Source: Lobosporangium transversale
Lineage: Eukaryota > Mortierellomycota > Mortierellomycetes > Mortierellales > Mortierellaceae
Direction: 5' to 3'
DNA length: 64,000 bases
Assembly (NCBI RefSeq): GCF_002105155.1
Contig: NW_019028996.1
Location: forward strand, 604,001-668,000
Shown in pieces: positions 21,963 to 33,551 of this stretch (its first letter is position 1; each line of letters begins with the position of its first letter). Below the pieces are notes generated by a model, which did not search any database, was not told where the DNA came from, and saw only the letters and a list, made by a program, of their open reading frames with translations. A program made the translations under genes and the position numbers.

Positions 21963-23519
21963 ATGACTCAATCTTCACCTGAATTGCCTACACCTGGCGC
22001 CCCTGGCCCTTTTGGCCATAAGCTACGCAAGAGCTTTCTCTTTCCTGAGAACTTTACTCAATTCAATCATGGTTCCTTTGGTATGTGTATTAGCATACGT
22101 TGCAATTGAACATAAGAAATGCCTTATTGATCGATAAAAATGTCACATGTTATTTTTATTTTAGGAACATTCCCAAAGGTTGTTCAGGATGCAATGATTG
22201 CTTATCATCAACATGCAGAGAAGGATCCAGGTACGACAAGCATAGCAAGCATATGTCAATTGATTATTATTATTATTTTTCCCACGATACTGCATTTTCC
22301 CATAGTAAAAACAAACATCATAAAAAAACTATAGATCGTTGGATGCGTCGAGAGCTGAAACCTGCGTTGACAAAGATCCGTGAAGAGCTTGCAGAGTTGA
22401 TTCACTGTGACAAAGATGACTTGGCCTTGGTGACGAACACTACTGCTGGCGTTAACACCATCTTGCGCTCGCTTCAATTTCAACCCGGTGATAGGATCCT
22501 ACAACTCTCGACTGGATATATCTCAGTTGAGAAGACTGTTCGTTATATTTCAGATTCTCATGATGATGTCAAGGTCATTGATGTGCCTATCACCTTCCCA
22601 CTCACTGGTCAGGAAATTCTTCATAAAGTTGAGCAGGCCATCCTGGCTCATAAACAGTTAAACGATGGATCAAGGATCCGTTTAGCTATGGTGGATTGGA
22701 TCTCGAGCGTACCCTCTATTTTGCATCCTGTTAAACCTTTAGTCGAATTGTTGCAGAGTCATGGTATTTTGGTCTTTGTCGACGGCGCTCACTCGATTGG
22801 GCAGGTTCATGTCGATCTGAATGATCTTCACCCAGATTTCTATATTACCAACTGTCACAAGGTAAAGAAAAAAATTGTACTTATTCCAAAGTTTGTTCTG
22901 TCAAGATTTAAATGATGTCTCATTCCATGTTTGCACCGCTCTTTTCATATCTCTCTTTTCTTCATATTGTCTGAAAATCAATTTGCCATAATAGTGGCTC
23001 TTCAGTGTCAGAGGGTCTGCTGTCTTATATGTCCCCAGGCGCCATCAACATTTGATCCACCCAACATCTATCACAGCTGATTACAAGACTGGTTTCGAGG
23101 CCGAATTCTCTTGGGCAGGTACTCAGGATTACTCATCACTCATGTCAATTAGCTCCGCCATTGCCTTTCGTAAGCAATTTGGCGAAGATGCCATCATTGG
23201 ATACACGCATGCATTGGCCATCCAGGGAGGCAAGATCGTTGCTGATATCCTCGGCTCCAATAGTCTCACTCCTGATGACCATCAGGTCGCCAATATGGTT
23301 AACATCCGTTTGCCACTTAATAATGTCGATCATCCCAAGGCCACGGTCCAGTATTTTATGGACACTCTCATGGACCGTTATAACATCTACACTCCTACTT
23401 TCAAACATGGTGGTCAATGGTGGACCCGTGTCTCCGCTCAGATTTACCTAGAACTCGATGATTTTGTTCGTCTGGGTAATATTTGGAAAGAGGTCATTGA
23501 CGAGCTGAATACAGAGTGA
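21963..23519 (+). CDS. PLP-dependent class V aminotransferase-like enzyme
   Basis: Four exons: 21963-22080, 22165-22230, 22335-22861 and 22995-23519; 411 residues. The fold-type I class V pattern is clear: FTQFNHGSFGTFPKVV at the start, NTTAGVNTILRSL for phosphate binding, VFVDGAHSIGQVHVDLNDL with the cofactor Asp and His, and NCHKWLFS with the Schiff-base lysine (Lys237). The closest remembered relatives are isopenicillin N epimerase-like and ergothioneine Egt2-like proteins. No organelle signal is evident. The specific reaction (epimerase, desulfurase or C-S lyase) cannot be told from this sequence. Confidence 0.88.
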
Positions 23520-23623
23520 TCGATCCATTAGTCTTATACTGTTATTTGTGTTAGTAAATCTTTAAAAAAAAAAAATAAAAAATATAAATAAAAAAAATTT
23601 TATTTAAAGTAAAATAAGTTTTG

Positions 23624-26600
23624 TTAATATATCCGCTCCATGATGGATTCGAGTGAAATGCGTTCATCTGCATTGACATTCATCATGTCGTGCAAAAGTC
23701 GTGTGATCGATCCAGAGGGATCTAATATCTGACTCTTCTCATAAGGTGTATTGGTATCCAATACACTATCCAATGATAGTCCTGCCTGAACATTGATAGT
23801 TTCTTGCGATACAAATGCTGATGACGCAGGAGGATATGGTACCCTAAAATTGCGAGCTGTCCATGGACTTTGATTATTCCATCCACCGATCAAGGCCCAG
23901 GCATCCGATTCTGTCTGGAAAAGGGGCCGGCCACCTGTGAGGATCTCATAATACACGCATCCTAGCGACCAGGTATCCATGACTGCCTCCGCAGGAAATG
24001 TTGTATCGCCTGCACGCCATGCTTCCAACAATTCAGGCGCGGTGTAAGCTGCCGGAAGTGGGTTTCCGCCGATACGGTCCATGCGCTGCTCTAGCTGCTG
24101 CTGTTCCAAATATGGGTATGCTTCAGACTTGAGATGATTAGGTGGTGGTTGGACAGGCATCGGTAATAACTCAGGATCATTGCCTCCTCCTCCTACCGCT
24201 CCAATAGGCTCTCCAATGAAACGAGCACATGTAAAGTCCCAGAGTTTCCAGGGTGCATCCTCCGCCTTTGGATCGATGCCATCCTCTATAAAGAAGCTTC
24301 CAGGTTGAATATTTAGGTGTACGACTCCATGGCGGTGGCACCAATCCACTGCAGCAGAAATGGATCGCAGAATTGCACGAGCGTGCTGTGCTGTCTTCAC
24401 AGGGCCCAGATCAGAGAGCAGACTACTGCATCCGCCCATTGCGTTGATAAACGGATAAGTATTAGCTCGGTTCTGAAGTGCAGGGATACAATAGGACTCC
24501 AAAAGTTCCATGACAAATATCGGGCTCTTTAAATGCTTCAACAAAGCTGCCTCGCGCTTCCAATGAATCTCAGTCATGTACCACTTTAATGTTGCGGCTT
24601 CGAAAGTGTGTTGATTCTCTGCATCTGTCAAGAGCATTGAGCTACCTTCTGCTAACTCTCGTAGTGGGGTTAATGGTCGCGTAGAAGGGGATGGAGAGGG
24701 TGATCGTCCACGTTCGCGTTCAAATTCCAGTCGGCTTCTACGTACCACCACTGTTCCTGAGCGTGCCAGTGCTTGAGAGTCGCCGCCCTGGGCTTTGATC
24801 GACCGTGCGCTTCTGGGGAGTGATACAACATGATATGTTCCAAGAACTAAGCGCCCTGTCGGCCCGTGTGGACTAATCAGATGCGCATCCTGGATTTCAT
24901 AACGAATAACCTGTAGTTGAATCTTTTCCTCGAAACGCTTGCCGCTTTTTCCATTTCTTCTGGCGAAATTGGACGTTGTGGAGCTAACAGAGACAGAATG
25001 GGCCAAGCCTTGAGGCGTATGCATATCATAGCGATGGTGCTTAAGAGCAGCCTCAACAGGGATAGTTTCATCTAGATGCGACTGCGAGCTGGCCATGGAA
25101 CTGTGTTGATTGGCGTTAATGATACTATTCGTATTTTTTGACTGGGTCTCTCGATTGCCTGGCCGTATTCCGTACCCCAAGCGCTGTAGATCATTCTCCA
25201 ATAGATGTGGCACCTCCGGTAGACTACGGTCATTGTGATACAATCCCAAGGGCACCATGGTCTCATCAGTCTTGATAGGAAAAAGGTTCTTTTGCTTGTA
25301 CTTAGTCTTTTTGTTACGGTACACAAGAAAGCCTATGATGATAGCTACGAGCGCTAAAAACCCCAAAACGGATCCAAGAATGATAGGTAGCTTGGTGCTG
25401 TTATGTTCATCTGCATTGGGATCCAATCCCTGCGATGGTATTGTTACAGATGGTGAAGGGGGAATAGGCGCTCCCGAAACAGGCGGTAATGCCGGTCGTC
25501 CAATGATAGAAATGGTTGGACCTGATGGGCTGAGCTGCGATATTTCTGATTCCTTAACAATAAACATGTTGTTCTGTAACGTATTGGAGTCAATTGGAAT
25601 AGATTTGTTGAATATCTTGCTGTCAGACATATAGTATGATACAAGCGTGTTGTCTGTGCTTCCAGATCCAACCTACAATAAAAGTTGTGATTGCAAATTA
25701 ATAGGCGTAAGGATAACAGAGGATGAATAGGGAAATGAGCAGTACAAAGGGGATAGGATGAGAACAGATGTTTTATCCAAGAATTACCATAGGTCCAAGC
25801 AGAGCCACGCCATTGGAGCCAGCCAGGGGCACAAGGACCTGCCCAGATGATACAGTGAAGTGAGATTGGTCCATTTTGCTGTTAAGATTTACTTTGAGAA
25901 GCTGCGACTGTGCCTTGCTGTCAGAGTAGTAAAACCAAACAAAGGATGCTCCAGATCCTGAAGAGATAGTCATGCTGATAATCCTTTTTGAATCTGGAAT
26001 ACCCAGCCTGAAGGCAATAAATATATGAAAAAAAAAAAAAAAAAAAAACTTCTCAGTAACAGTTGAGACATACAGTGTATTAAGGATATTTTTTTTAATT
26101 AGTCCCGAAATAAATAGCATTTTATCATTTCGACATACTCTGACAACGAAGCAAGGCCGATCGTATTCGTTGATCTAACGTCCCACTTTCGTACGTTGTT
26201 GTCTCCATTGACAGTAGCGAGTATCATAGAGGAAGTTGCATCGTAGCCAAGGGCTAAAATGGGGTATCGAAACTCGGCGACATCGAGCTGCGATATCTTC
26301 CCTCCTGCCCAATCATGCCATGTACTAGAGCCATTAGTATTAATAGAGAGATATCCCATATGACTGTCAGCGACATAATAGATGGTCGTAGGGTTGATGA
26401 CGATGCATTTTCCACCATTAAAATGTTCGTTGATATCAAATGCTTCGGCTGGTTTGAACGCAGGCAGCTGAGGTTCTGATCCAACTATTTTAACAAATGT
26501 CAATTTGCCTTTGTCGGCTCCTACAATCCAGGCTTCATCATTAGAGCCTGAGCATACTGTGGCAGAACTGAATAAAAGAGGTTGCTGAACAGGTCCAGGC

Positions 26601-26749
26601 GATATTGGGGGTGGTGCAGGGACAGCATTTACCACAAAGACGAAACATAAAGATATTTGAATAACCGCCAGTAATGATAATAATGGTGGTTGTGGTTGTG
26701 ATTGTGCCTGTGGCCGTAGTTGTAAGTGCTGCCGTAGTGGTAGTGTCAT
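23624..26749 (-). CDS. Receptor-like transmembrane pseudokinase
   Basis: Three exons: 26139-26749, 25788-26007 and 23624-25672; 959 residues, all phases consistent. A signal peptide (LLSLLAVIQISLCFVFVVNA) leads an ectodomain of about 330 residues with propeller-like short repeats (EAWIVGADKGKLTFVKI, YYVADSHMGYLSINTNG, MILATVNGDNNVRKWDV). A Pro-rich stalk precedes one membrane helix (about residues 372-395, LPIILGSVLGFLALVAIIIGFLVY). The cytosolic half ends in a protein-kinase fold: ATLKWY (ATP lysine position), KREAALL (helix C Glu), HGVVHLNIQP where HRDxKP is expected, WDFTCAR where DFG is expected, AAYTAPELL and MDTWSLGCVYYEILTG. The catalytic Asp is replaced, so it is probably inactive. 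Ligand unknown. Confidence 0.85.
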
Positions 26750-28072
26750 GATTCTAAGCTATTAGTTTGGTATATTGACGAAGGATATGGATACAGTAGC
26801 CAAGAAGCTTTCGTCGGGGCTGTTCTTGTTTGTTGAAAGAGATGAAAAAGAAAGAGGAAAGAGAATACAATCTAAGGACAGACAAACAGACATATAATAA
26901 TGATGAGCGATAGCAACAATAATAAATGGGCAAATAAAGAAGTGATGGCGGTAATAGAGGTAATGGAAGGATGAAGAGGAAGGAGGATGATCAAAAATAG
27001 AAGAAAAAGAGGCGATGAGAGTAGAGAGTAGACTGACAAACACAACAAATATGCACACAAAGATAGACAACACTCAGCCCACAAAAATTCCATGTGGCAA
27101 TGCGATTAAAACAACACCAGTCACTTCTGGGCTACACCTAAAATCGTAAGCCAATCATTGTTTGGGTACCATTTGAATACCAAGTATTTGGGTATAAACA
27201 TGCCAGGAAAAGGTTAAGCGTGCACAGAGTATATACATGGTTTGTTAAATGCAGAACAACTCAGTATATGGCAACTTACTAACAGGCGAAAGGGCTCCAG
27301 ACTGTCGAGGGCGGCACATCATTCTGAGTCACCATAGCTCAACAACTTGTTGGTTGTGCCGAATAGTGAAGATATCTCTACCTCAATGCTAATATTGCTA
27401 GATTACCAGAGTTGACTGAAGGGGTATGGAGGCCTCTAAAGCTGTAGGTGGGGCCGCATAGGACTTAGGACTGATAGTGGTGGTTTTATTTTTAGTCATG
27501 TGGAGAGGGTTCGCCGCCAACTATTTAAGGAGCAACAGCCCAGGAAAATCTGGCTCCATTTGAGTACTGACTGTTCTCGTTCAGTCTTTGAGTAGTGTGT
27601 TGTTCTTTTATTGTGTTAGAGAGTTATTGCATCTATCTTTACCTGGAAGTGACCGGCTTCACAACCCACCAACAAATTTCCTTTCATACACCCCTAAAAT
27701 TTCCAACAATAGTAATGGAGGTATGACGCAATGTCCATTTAGTTAGCGGCGGCAATCAATAAAAGCTTCTTTTCGCATAGTTCAATCATCGCTTCTTGCT
27801 CAGTCTATATCTGAGTGGTGAAGACTTTGGCTACGATATGATTAGCAAATAAGAGTGAACATTTGCCGCCGATCTACGTCCCACAGTGCCGCTTTTAACA
27901 TGGAGAGCATTAGCGAATCACTTTATTTTTATTGAAACTCTCTTAGGCCAAGAAAACATGGACCTTATTAGGTGGAGTCATGAGTTAAAAAAAGACTTTT
28001 GGGTAAATAGGATGGGTGGACTTTGACAATAATCCATCCATCCATATACGCGATATCCCATCAACTAAATGA
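26750..28072. other. Intergenic region with dispersed repeat
   Basis: The left part is a purine-rich promoter side of the pseudokinase gene (26760-27060). Copy 2 of the dispersed repeat is at 27490-27709. The rest is the 3' flank of the channel gene. No further gene is visible. Confidence 0.55.
27490..27709 (+). repeat. Dispersed repeat, copy 2 (possible solo LTR)
   Basis: It matches 13238-13471 in the same orientation with substitutions and a few short gaps. It keeps the GTGGAGAGGG, AACTATTTAAGGAGCAACAG and GAGTACTGACTGTTCTCGTT blocks. Confidence 0.7.
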
Positions 28073-30623
28073 TCAGTGCCCTATGGGCCGACCTTGCTCA
28101 ATAATTTGCTGAATTAATTGACTTTGCTCTTCAATGATCCGTGCTTGTTCCTTGAGCTGCCTATCTACCTTTATGCTGCCACTTTCGGAGTGCTTATTGA
28201 GGTACTCTTCCTGCTGCTGAAGCGTTGCAGTATAGTAGATCATATCATGGGACCACTGATCAGACTTCGAGCTGCCTGCTTTTTTTTTTTTTTTTTTTTT
28301 TTTTAAGAAAAAAAAAAAAAAAAAAAAAAAAAGTATGTAAGTAAAAAAGGATCTACTTCATTATCTTTTGAAAGCGTTGAGTGAACATACCTGGGCCATT
28401 GTACGACAGGGCCTCTGCTTCTTCGACATATCGTAGCCTGATCCCCATCCATGTCAATGTCGATGTATTTTTAGCAGTCTGGAATGCATCATTCATCAGT
28501 GCTAAATAGACAAGAGTAGAGAAATTGTTAGTTTCAGCTCGAGAAGAATTAAATCAATTGATGCGATTGTGGCAACATTACCTATAAGTATATTAAATGA
28601 AATAATAACGGTGAAGATGACAAATAGTATCATCAGCCCATCGTAATCCGATGGACGATCTGCAAAATCGAGCGCTTCACCAGTTGAACCCCAGAGGCCA
28701 ATCTAAAAAAGAATGGAAACCCTGTTAGAAAACGCCAGCAGGCATTAGTGCAATCAAAATACAAGCAAGCATTAAGAGTATACACGTACCATGAAGAAAA
28801 AAATGGTAGAAATAGCACGAAAAGGCGCTTTTGAGAACTTGCTATCAACTTCAGCACATCTATTAACTGGGGTGACTGGGCATCCACGGAGCAAGTGCAA
28901 AATTGCGAGTGCAAATGCAACAAAGCCTAAAAAAAAGAGTACAAAGAAGAGGCCGATTTTCCCCACGATCTTGAGAACCAATGTCGTAAAGTAGCAAATA
29001 TTCTGCTTGACCCGTAATTCAAATATCTGTTGGGGTGAACACACAATGAAGAGTGTAGGCATTTGCAATATGATTAGCATCCTAGTACAGCTCAAGTCAA
29101 AAAAAAAAAAGCAAGGACTTGTGTCATTTTGACATTACGAAATGTAAATAGATAAAAATGACTGAGAAACTGAGGACGGAAATGTTGCCATCAGGATTAT
29201 CCTCCACGATATTCATTATCTGCTTAATACTTCCTATTAACGGGGGTACAAACACTCCAACGTCGATGATCTTAAATGGAGAACTATAATAAACGAGAGG
29301 AAAATGGTCATTAATGGGTGGGAAAGTATGGAGACATAAGAGCTAAGCGAGGGTCGTGGCGCACCTAAAATACTGGCGATAATTGCGGCAAAGCTGTAGT
29401 GCCTCAAGGAAAAGAAACATTGTAGCCATAACAGTGATGGCAACAAATATGATTATAAGTGCGATCGCTGGGATTCTTCCATACACCTGAATGATCACGG
29501 ATGTCAGTACTAGGAAGTAGAAAATGCACTCGACTATGAATCGCTTGCACCAGTATGAGTGACCAATCGAATTCCTACAATGAGTGTATGATAAATCAGA
29601 TTCTCTTAAGCGCATGAATTAATGAATCAGCCAAAAAAAGGAAAATTAGACAAGATTTAGGCTTTTCAAAAGTATATTATACCACTTGTATTCGATCAGA
29701 GCTGCAATTGCGGGGTTATCTAACATTTCAGGAGTAAAAGCATGGCATTCGACAGCTGGTTTGGATTTCATCCTGAACCTATGGATTGTACTATACACGG
29801 CCTGGAGCCATGGATTTTGCGCTTTGCTACCGCTTTCAGATGTTTCTACTGGGCGACGCCATAACATATCGTACGAGGCAGCAAAGATATCGACCGTGAA
29901 GCCTTCATCCCTTGGAGCAGATCCAGACACGTTAAGTTGAGATGAGTCGCCTAGATGAAAAACAGGATTCTTGCATTTATGCAATGGTTGGTTCTCGGGC
30001 TTTAGAAACATCCATCGAAACCTCGGAGGATGCGCAACAACTGCCCTATCAATGATAATGGACGGGTCTTTGACAGGAATAAAAGACAGCTGTCTGATAG
30101 TTCCATAAACTAGGTCCGAGTGCAGTTCATGCAGTTGAACAAGTTCATGTAGCGAGCTCAAGACTGGTGAAGCAACACTCAAGTCTTTTGTTTCTTTGGC
30201 CATACGAATATAGTAATCAATCGTAATCTTCGCAAGCACAATGGCTCGGGAGGATGCCTTGGCCTTGTCGAGAAATAAAGAGACTGGATTCCCTTCTCGA
30301 TTGAGGCCCCAACTTGGTACCAACTGAGATGGCGCCCATCGCACATGTCCAGAGTCAAGCAGCGCTTTCAGGAACCTGCCATGCATCTCATAGTTATCTT
30401 TAGTCGTGCGACCGCAAATCTCGACCAAAATTTTAGAAAGGTTTACATTGCAGTTTATAAGCTCATCGATGCATGCAACAGCATTCTTTAAAACATTCTT
30501 TCGTGCCTCACTGCTGCTGTTTCCATACTCGGAAATTAAGTTGTAGAACTTATTCAGTAAGAAATCTGGTGTAAGTTGGCCTTTGTATGAGCTATCTGTT
30601 TGGCCATTAGGAATTGGAAACAT
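28073..30623 (-). CDS. TRP-like cation channel (Ion_trans family)
   Basis: Seven exons: 29683-30623, 29365-29574, 29139-29283, 28790-29026, 28582-28702, 28391-28501 and 28073-28275; 655 residues, phases all consistent. A soluble N-terminal region of about 310 residues precedes six hydrophobic segments. The TRP-type order is visible: WCKRFIVECIFYFLVLTSVIIQVYG; SPFKIIDVGVFVPPLIGSI; IFELRVKQNICYFTTLVLKIVGKIGLFFVLFFLGFVAFALAIL; then a pore turn (ISTIFFFMIGLWG) and the final helix (ILFVIFTVIISFNILIALMNDAF). A Gln/Glu coiled tail ends the protein. Ion selectivity and location are not readable. An in-frame stop just upstream supports the start. Confidence 0.8.
28280..28332. repeat. T-run/A-run palindrome inside a channel-gene intron
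   Basis: About 25 T are followed by AAG and about 27 A, so the two halves are self-complementary. It lies directly beside the last 3' splice site of the minus-strand gene. Confidence 0.85.
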
Positions 30624-31008
30624 TGCTTTTGCAAGTCTACTTCAAAGGACAGAGGGACAATGCTGAATGGCTGGTGTGTATGCCTGGAGGTAATTGCCCA
30701 GAAAAATAAAAGAAGAAAAGAAAAAGGTGGGATGAAGGGATTGCTAATGGCCTTGTGATTAACGGTAGAAGCGATCATACATGGAAAAAAGGCGATGCCA
30801 AGAGATATTCAGACAAGAGGCGAAGGAGCTCGGCGAAGCACTTCAATGGGCTCATCTCAATATAATTTGAAGGCGTACATAAAACATAACAGAAAACACG
30901 GCCCGATTGGGTATCTTTAGAAGCACAAATTAACTAAATTTTAAATCTGCGTCGCCTATCTATTGAAGAATAGCCATGAGAGGACAATTTCTAGCTGATG
31001 ACCTATGG
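30624..31008. other. Intergenic region
   Basis: Promoter side of the channel gene and 3' flank of the LEA_2-like gene; nothing else is seen. Confidence 0.55.
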
Positions 31009-32435
31009 TTAAAGGTCGTCGATGAAGTCCCCAATACTGCCACCAACGTCGTCAATGATGTCCCTAAAATCATCACCAACGTCGTCAATGAAATCTTCAA
31101 CATCATCAACAACGCCTTCAATGAAGTCACCAATATCAGTAATGATTTCCTTGGCTTTGTCACCTAACTTTCGCAAGATTTCTCGAATCTAGCCAATCGC
31201 AGAAACGGAGAGAATCAGTCCTCCATCATGCTACCATCCTCAGCGATCACAGAGAGTGAACCTTGCATAGTTACAAAGACTTACATTGATAGGGCAATTT
31301 ACGCTGTACGACTTGTTTTTGACAGTGTGCGAGATTGAGATGATGCCAATAATTGTTACATCTGCAATAGCTTCATAATTGATGATGATTTGACCCTCCG
31401 TCCCTCCAGCCAAGCCGCACTCCGAAAGAATGCTCCTTATGACAGATAAGCGCGAGTCTTGGTGGCGATCGTAACTAATAGAGACAGAGGCCTGAACCAC
31501 AGTTTTTGCTTTACGATGGATATCGACGTATTGAACACTTCCACCACCAATAGGAGGACTGTAGTTAGGGTAAAAGGCCTAAGTGAGAGGAGTGATAATA
31601 GACGTACAAATTGAAAACCCAATTAATTACATTAGAAATGCTCTCTTTGACTGATACTGTACCCGGGCTCACTAAAGTCTTCGCCAACTGTCGAATGCAA
31701 TCAAAGTACATCAATGCAACGTAAAAAGCGATTAATGTAAAAGTGTTGAATGGACATTAAGAAAGGAGGGGAAAAGCGCACCTTTATGACCGCAGAGTTA
31801 ATTCTAAATCCTAAGAGATTAGGGTTGTCGATCTCAATGTTCGCCACCATGGTCATGGCTAGTGTTGTATTACCCTTGTTGAATGAGAAATTAGGCCCGC
31901 TTGCTGCGCCAAGGTATTTTAACGTGGGCACTTGTAAGGTTTTAGCTAGCACAATCCCCACAATGGTGAGGGCCAGCAGGACAAGGATGGATAAGCAGCA
32001 GGTGATTCGCCCGCAGGCAGATTGGACGCATGGAAAACATGGTAGGAGTCTCGATATTTTCCCTGTTGGCCCCATTCGCTTGACATCTAGATTACTATTG
32101 TCAGAGTGGTCGCTCGTCTTGTTTTCCCCGTTGCTCTTGTTTTTCTCAGTCCTTAGTGTCTCATCATCCTCAAATTCATTCTTCGTATCACACTTTAAAT
32201 TGAGTTGTTGTGTTTTATGATGATAGGTATAGTTCCATCCACGTTCCTGCCGTTGCTCATGCTGCTGTTGATGTGGCTCTTGCCCACAACCTTCAGGCCT
32301 TTGAGTAGGTAGTGGGGGAAGCTTCTTGTTCAAGTGAAGTTGCGGCTGAGGATGGAATTCGTCATCTTCGCCCCTTGAATTGGCCTGTTTGTAAATATAG
32401 TTGCCATTACTGCTATCGTAACCATTGTAGTTCAT
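31009..32435 (-). CDS. LEA_2-like single-pass membrane protein with acidic repeat tail
   Basis: Three exons: 31782-32435, 31285-31578 and 31009-31188; 375 residues. A Gln/His/Asn-rich hydrophilic N-terminus of about 130 residues leads to a Cys-rich membrane anchor (CGRITCCLSILVLLALTIVGIVLA). The following domain has the LEA_2/LEA14 pattern: ANIEIDNPNLLGFRINSAVIK-AFYPNYSPPIGGG, then ISYDRHQDSRLSVIRSIL and TVKNKSYSVNCPIN. The domain is a beta sandwich known from desiccation-related and membrane-associated proteins. The tail repeats a DFI(D/E)DDVG-type unit about five times and ends FIDDL. An optional 57-base exon (31631-31687) could add 19 residues. Function is unknown. Confidence 0.75.
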
Positions 32436-33551
32436 TGCGAAGATACGATCGGGAAAGAAACGTGGTAAAGAAATAAAATAAATAAGTTACGCAAGGATGC
32501 TAGAAGAGGATGACGGGGCAAGAATAAAAAGAGGGGAGTAGAGGAAGAGAGAGGGAGAGGGAAGACAAAGGCGCTCCTCATCACTAGAAGGCTCACTTGA
32601 ATTATTGAATTACAACTTCGCCAATGCCGACCATTGCACAGTAGTGTGGAAGCGTGGAGGGACCGAAGTCATTTAATGTTAACATTCACAATATACGCTG
32701 CGCATATGTAATACAAGGGGCTCCTGTAAGGAGGCGCATCGATCTTTAATGGTACACCACAACAAGCGGCACGTTTGTTTTGTCTAAGCTAGCCTTACCC
32801 TTGTTTACTATCATCCGCTGGTAGCAGCCGCCTAATGACTACACGTATTTTTCACTGTCATTACCACAAGGGAAACCTTTGTTATCTTGGTAGAGAGTAT
32901 CATGTACCTTGTAAGGATAGCTACAAAACGTAAAAGTGTTAGGGCTCCGAACAGTGGCGGTACAGCTTAAGTGGCTTCCTTGCTGTTGTTTATATGGCTT
33001 TCACCTGCCTATTTTTCGTTGCGGTCTTTGTGTTTTATAATGTCTTCAGCGTACTGTCCCTCTTTTGCTGTCATGTTATTGTTCTATTGGAAGCAGTAAA
33101 GGCGAGCGCCAAGTCAAGCAGAAAAAATAGGAAAAGGCCTCTAACTATTACTAATTTCTATGATTTTGGCATGCAGTTACTAGACATTTGATACTAAAAT
33201 CAATACAATCCTAACCAACGCGTGTATCGCTGGTGAGTTTTTCTTTATTATTTTTTTTCTGAGCTACAAAAGGGCCACCTGGCCACGTAATACTTGTTTC
33301 ATCGGTGATGGTCATCAATACTTTCACATGACTTTGTTATCGTCGCCCTTTGCTTTCCTTGACCTTGCCCTATGCCTCTTTCCTTGAGCTTGTTTTATGG
33401 CCTCATGTCAACAGTCTATTTAGCTGAGCTGAAAACCCTTTATTTCTTCCTCCACTCTTCTCTCTTCTCAGCAATCATTCCGCTCATTACACTCACCCCT
33501 TTTTCATTCATTACGCTCTCTTCCTTACCACTCCACAGTTTAGCAGCTTAC
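32436..33551. other. Intergenic region, no gene seen
   Basis: Upstream flank of the LEA_2-like gene. I see no coding exon or notable repeat. Confidence 0.5.

Noticed and set aside
30976-31167. Plus-strand 63-residue repetitive frame
   Set aside because: It is the antisense of the acidic repeat tail of the LEA_2-like gene, whose frame is joined in phase to conserved exons.
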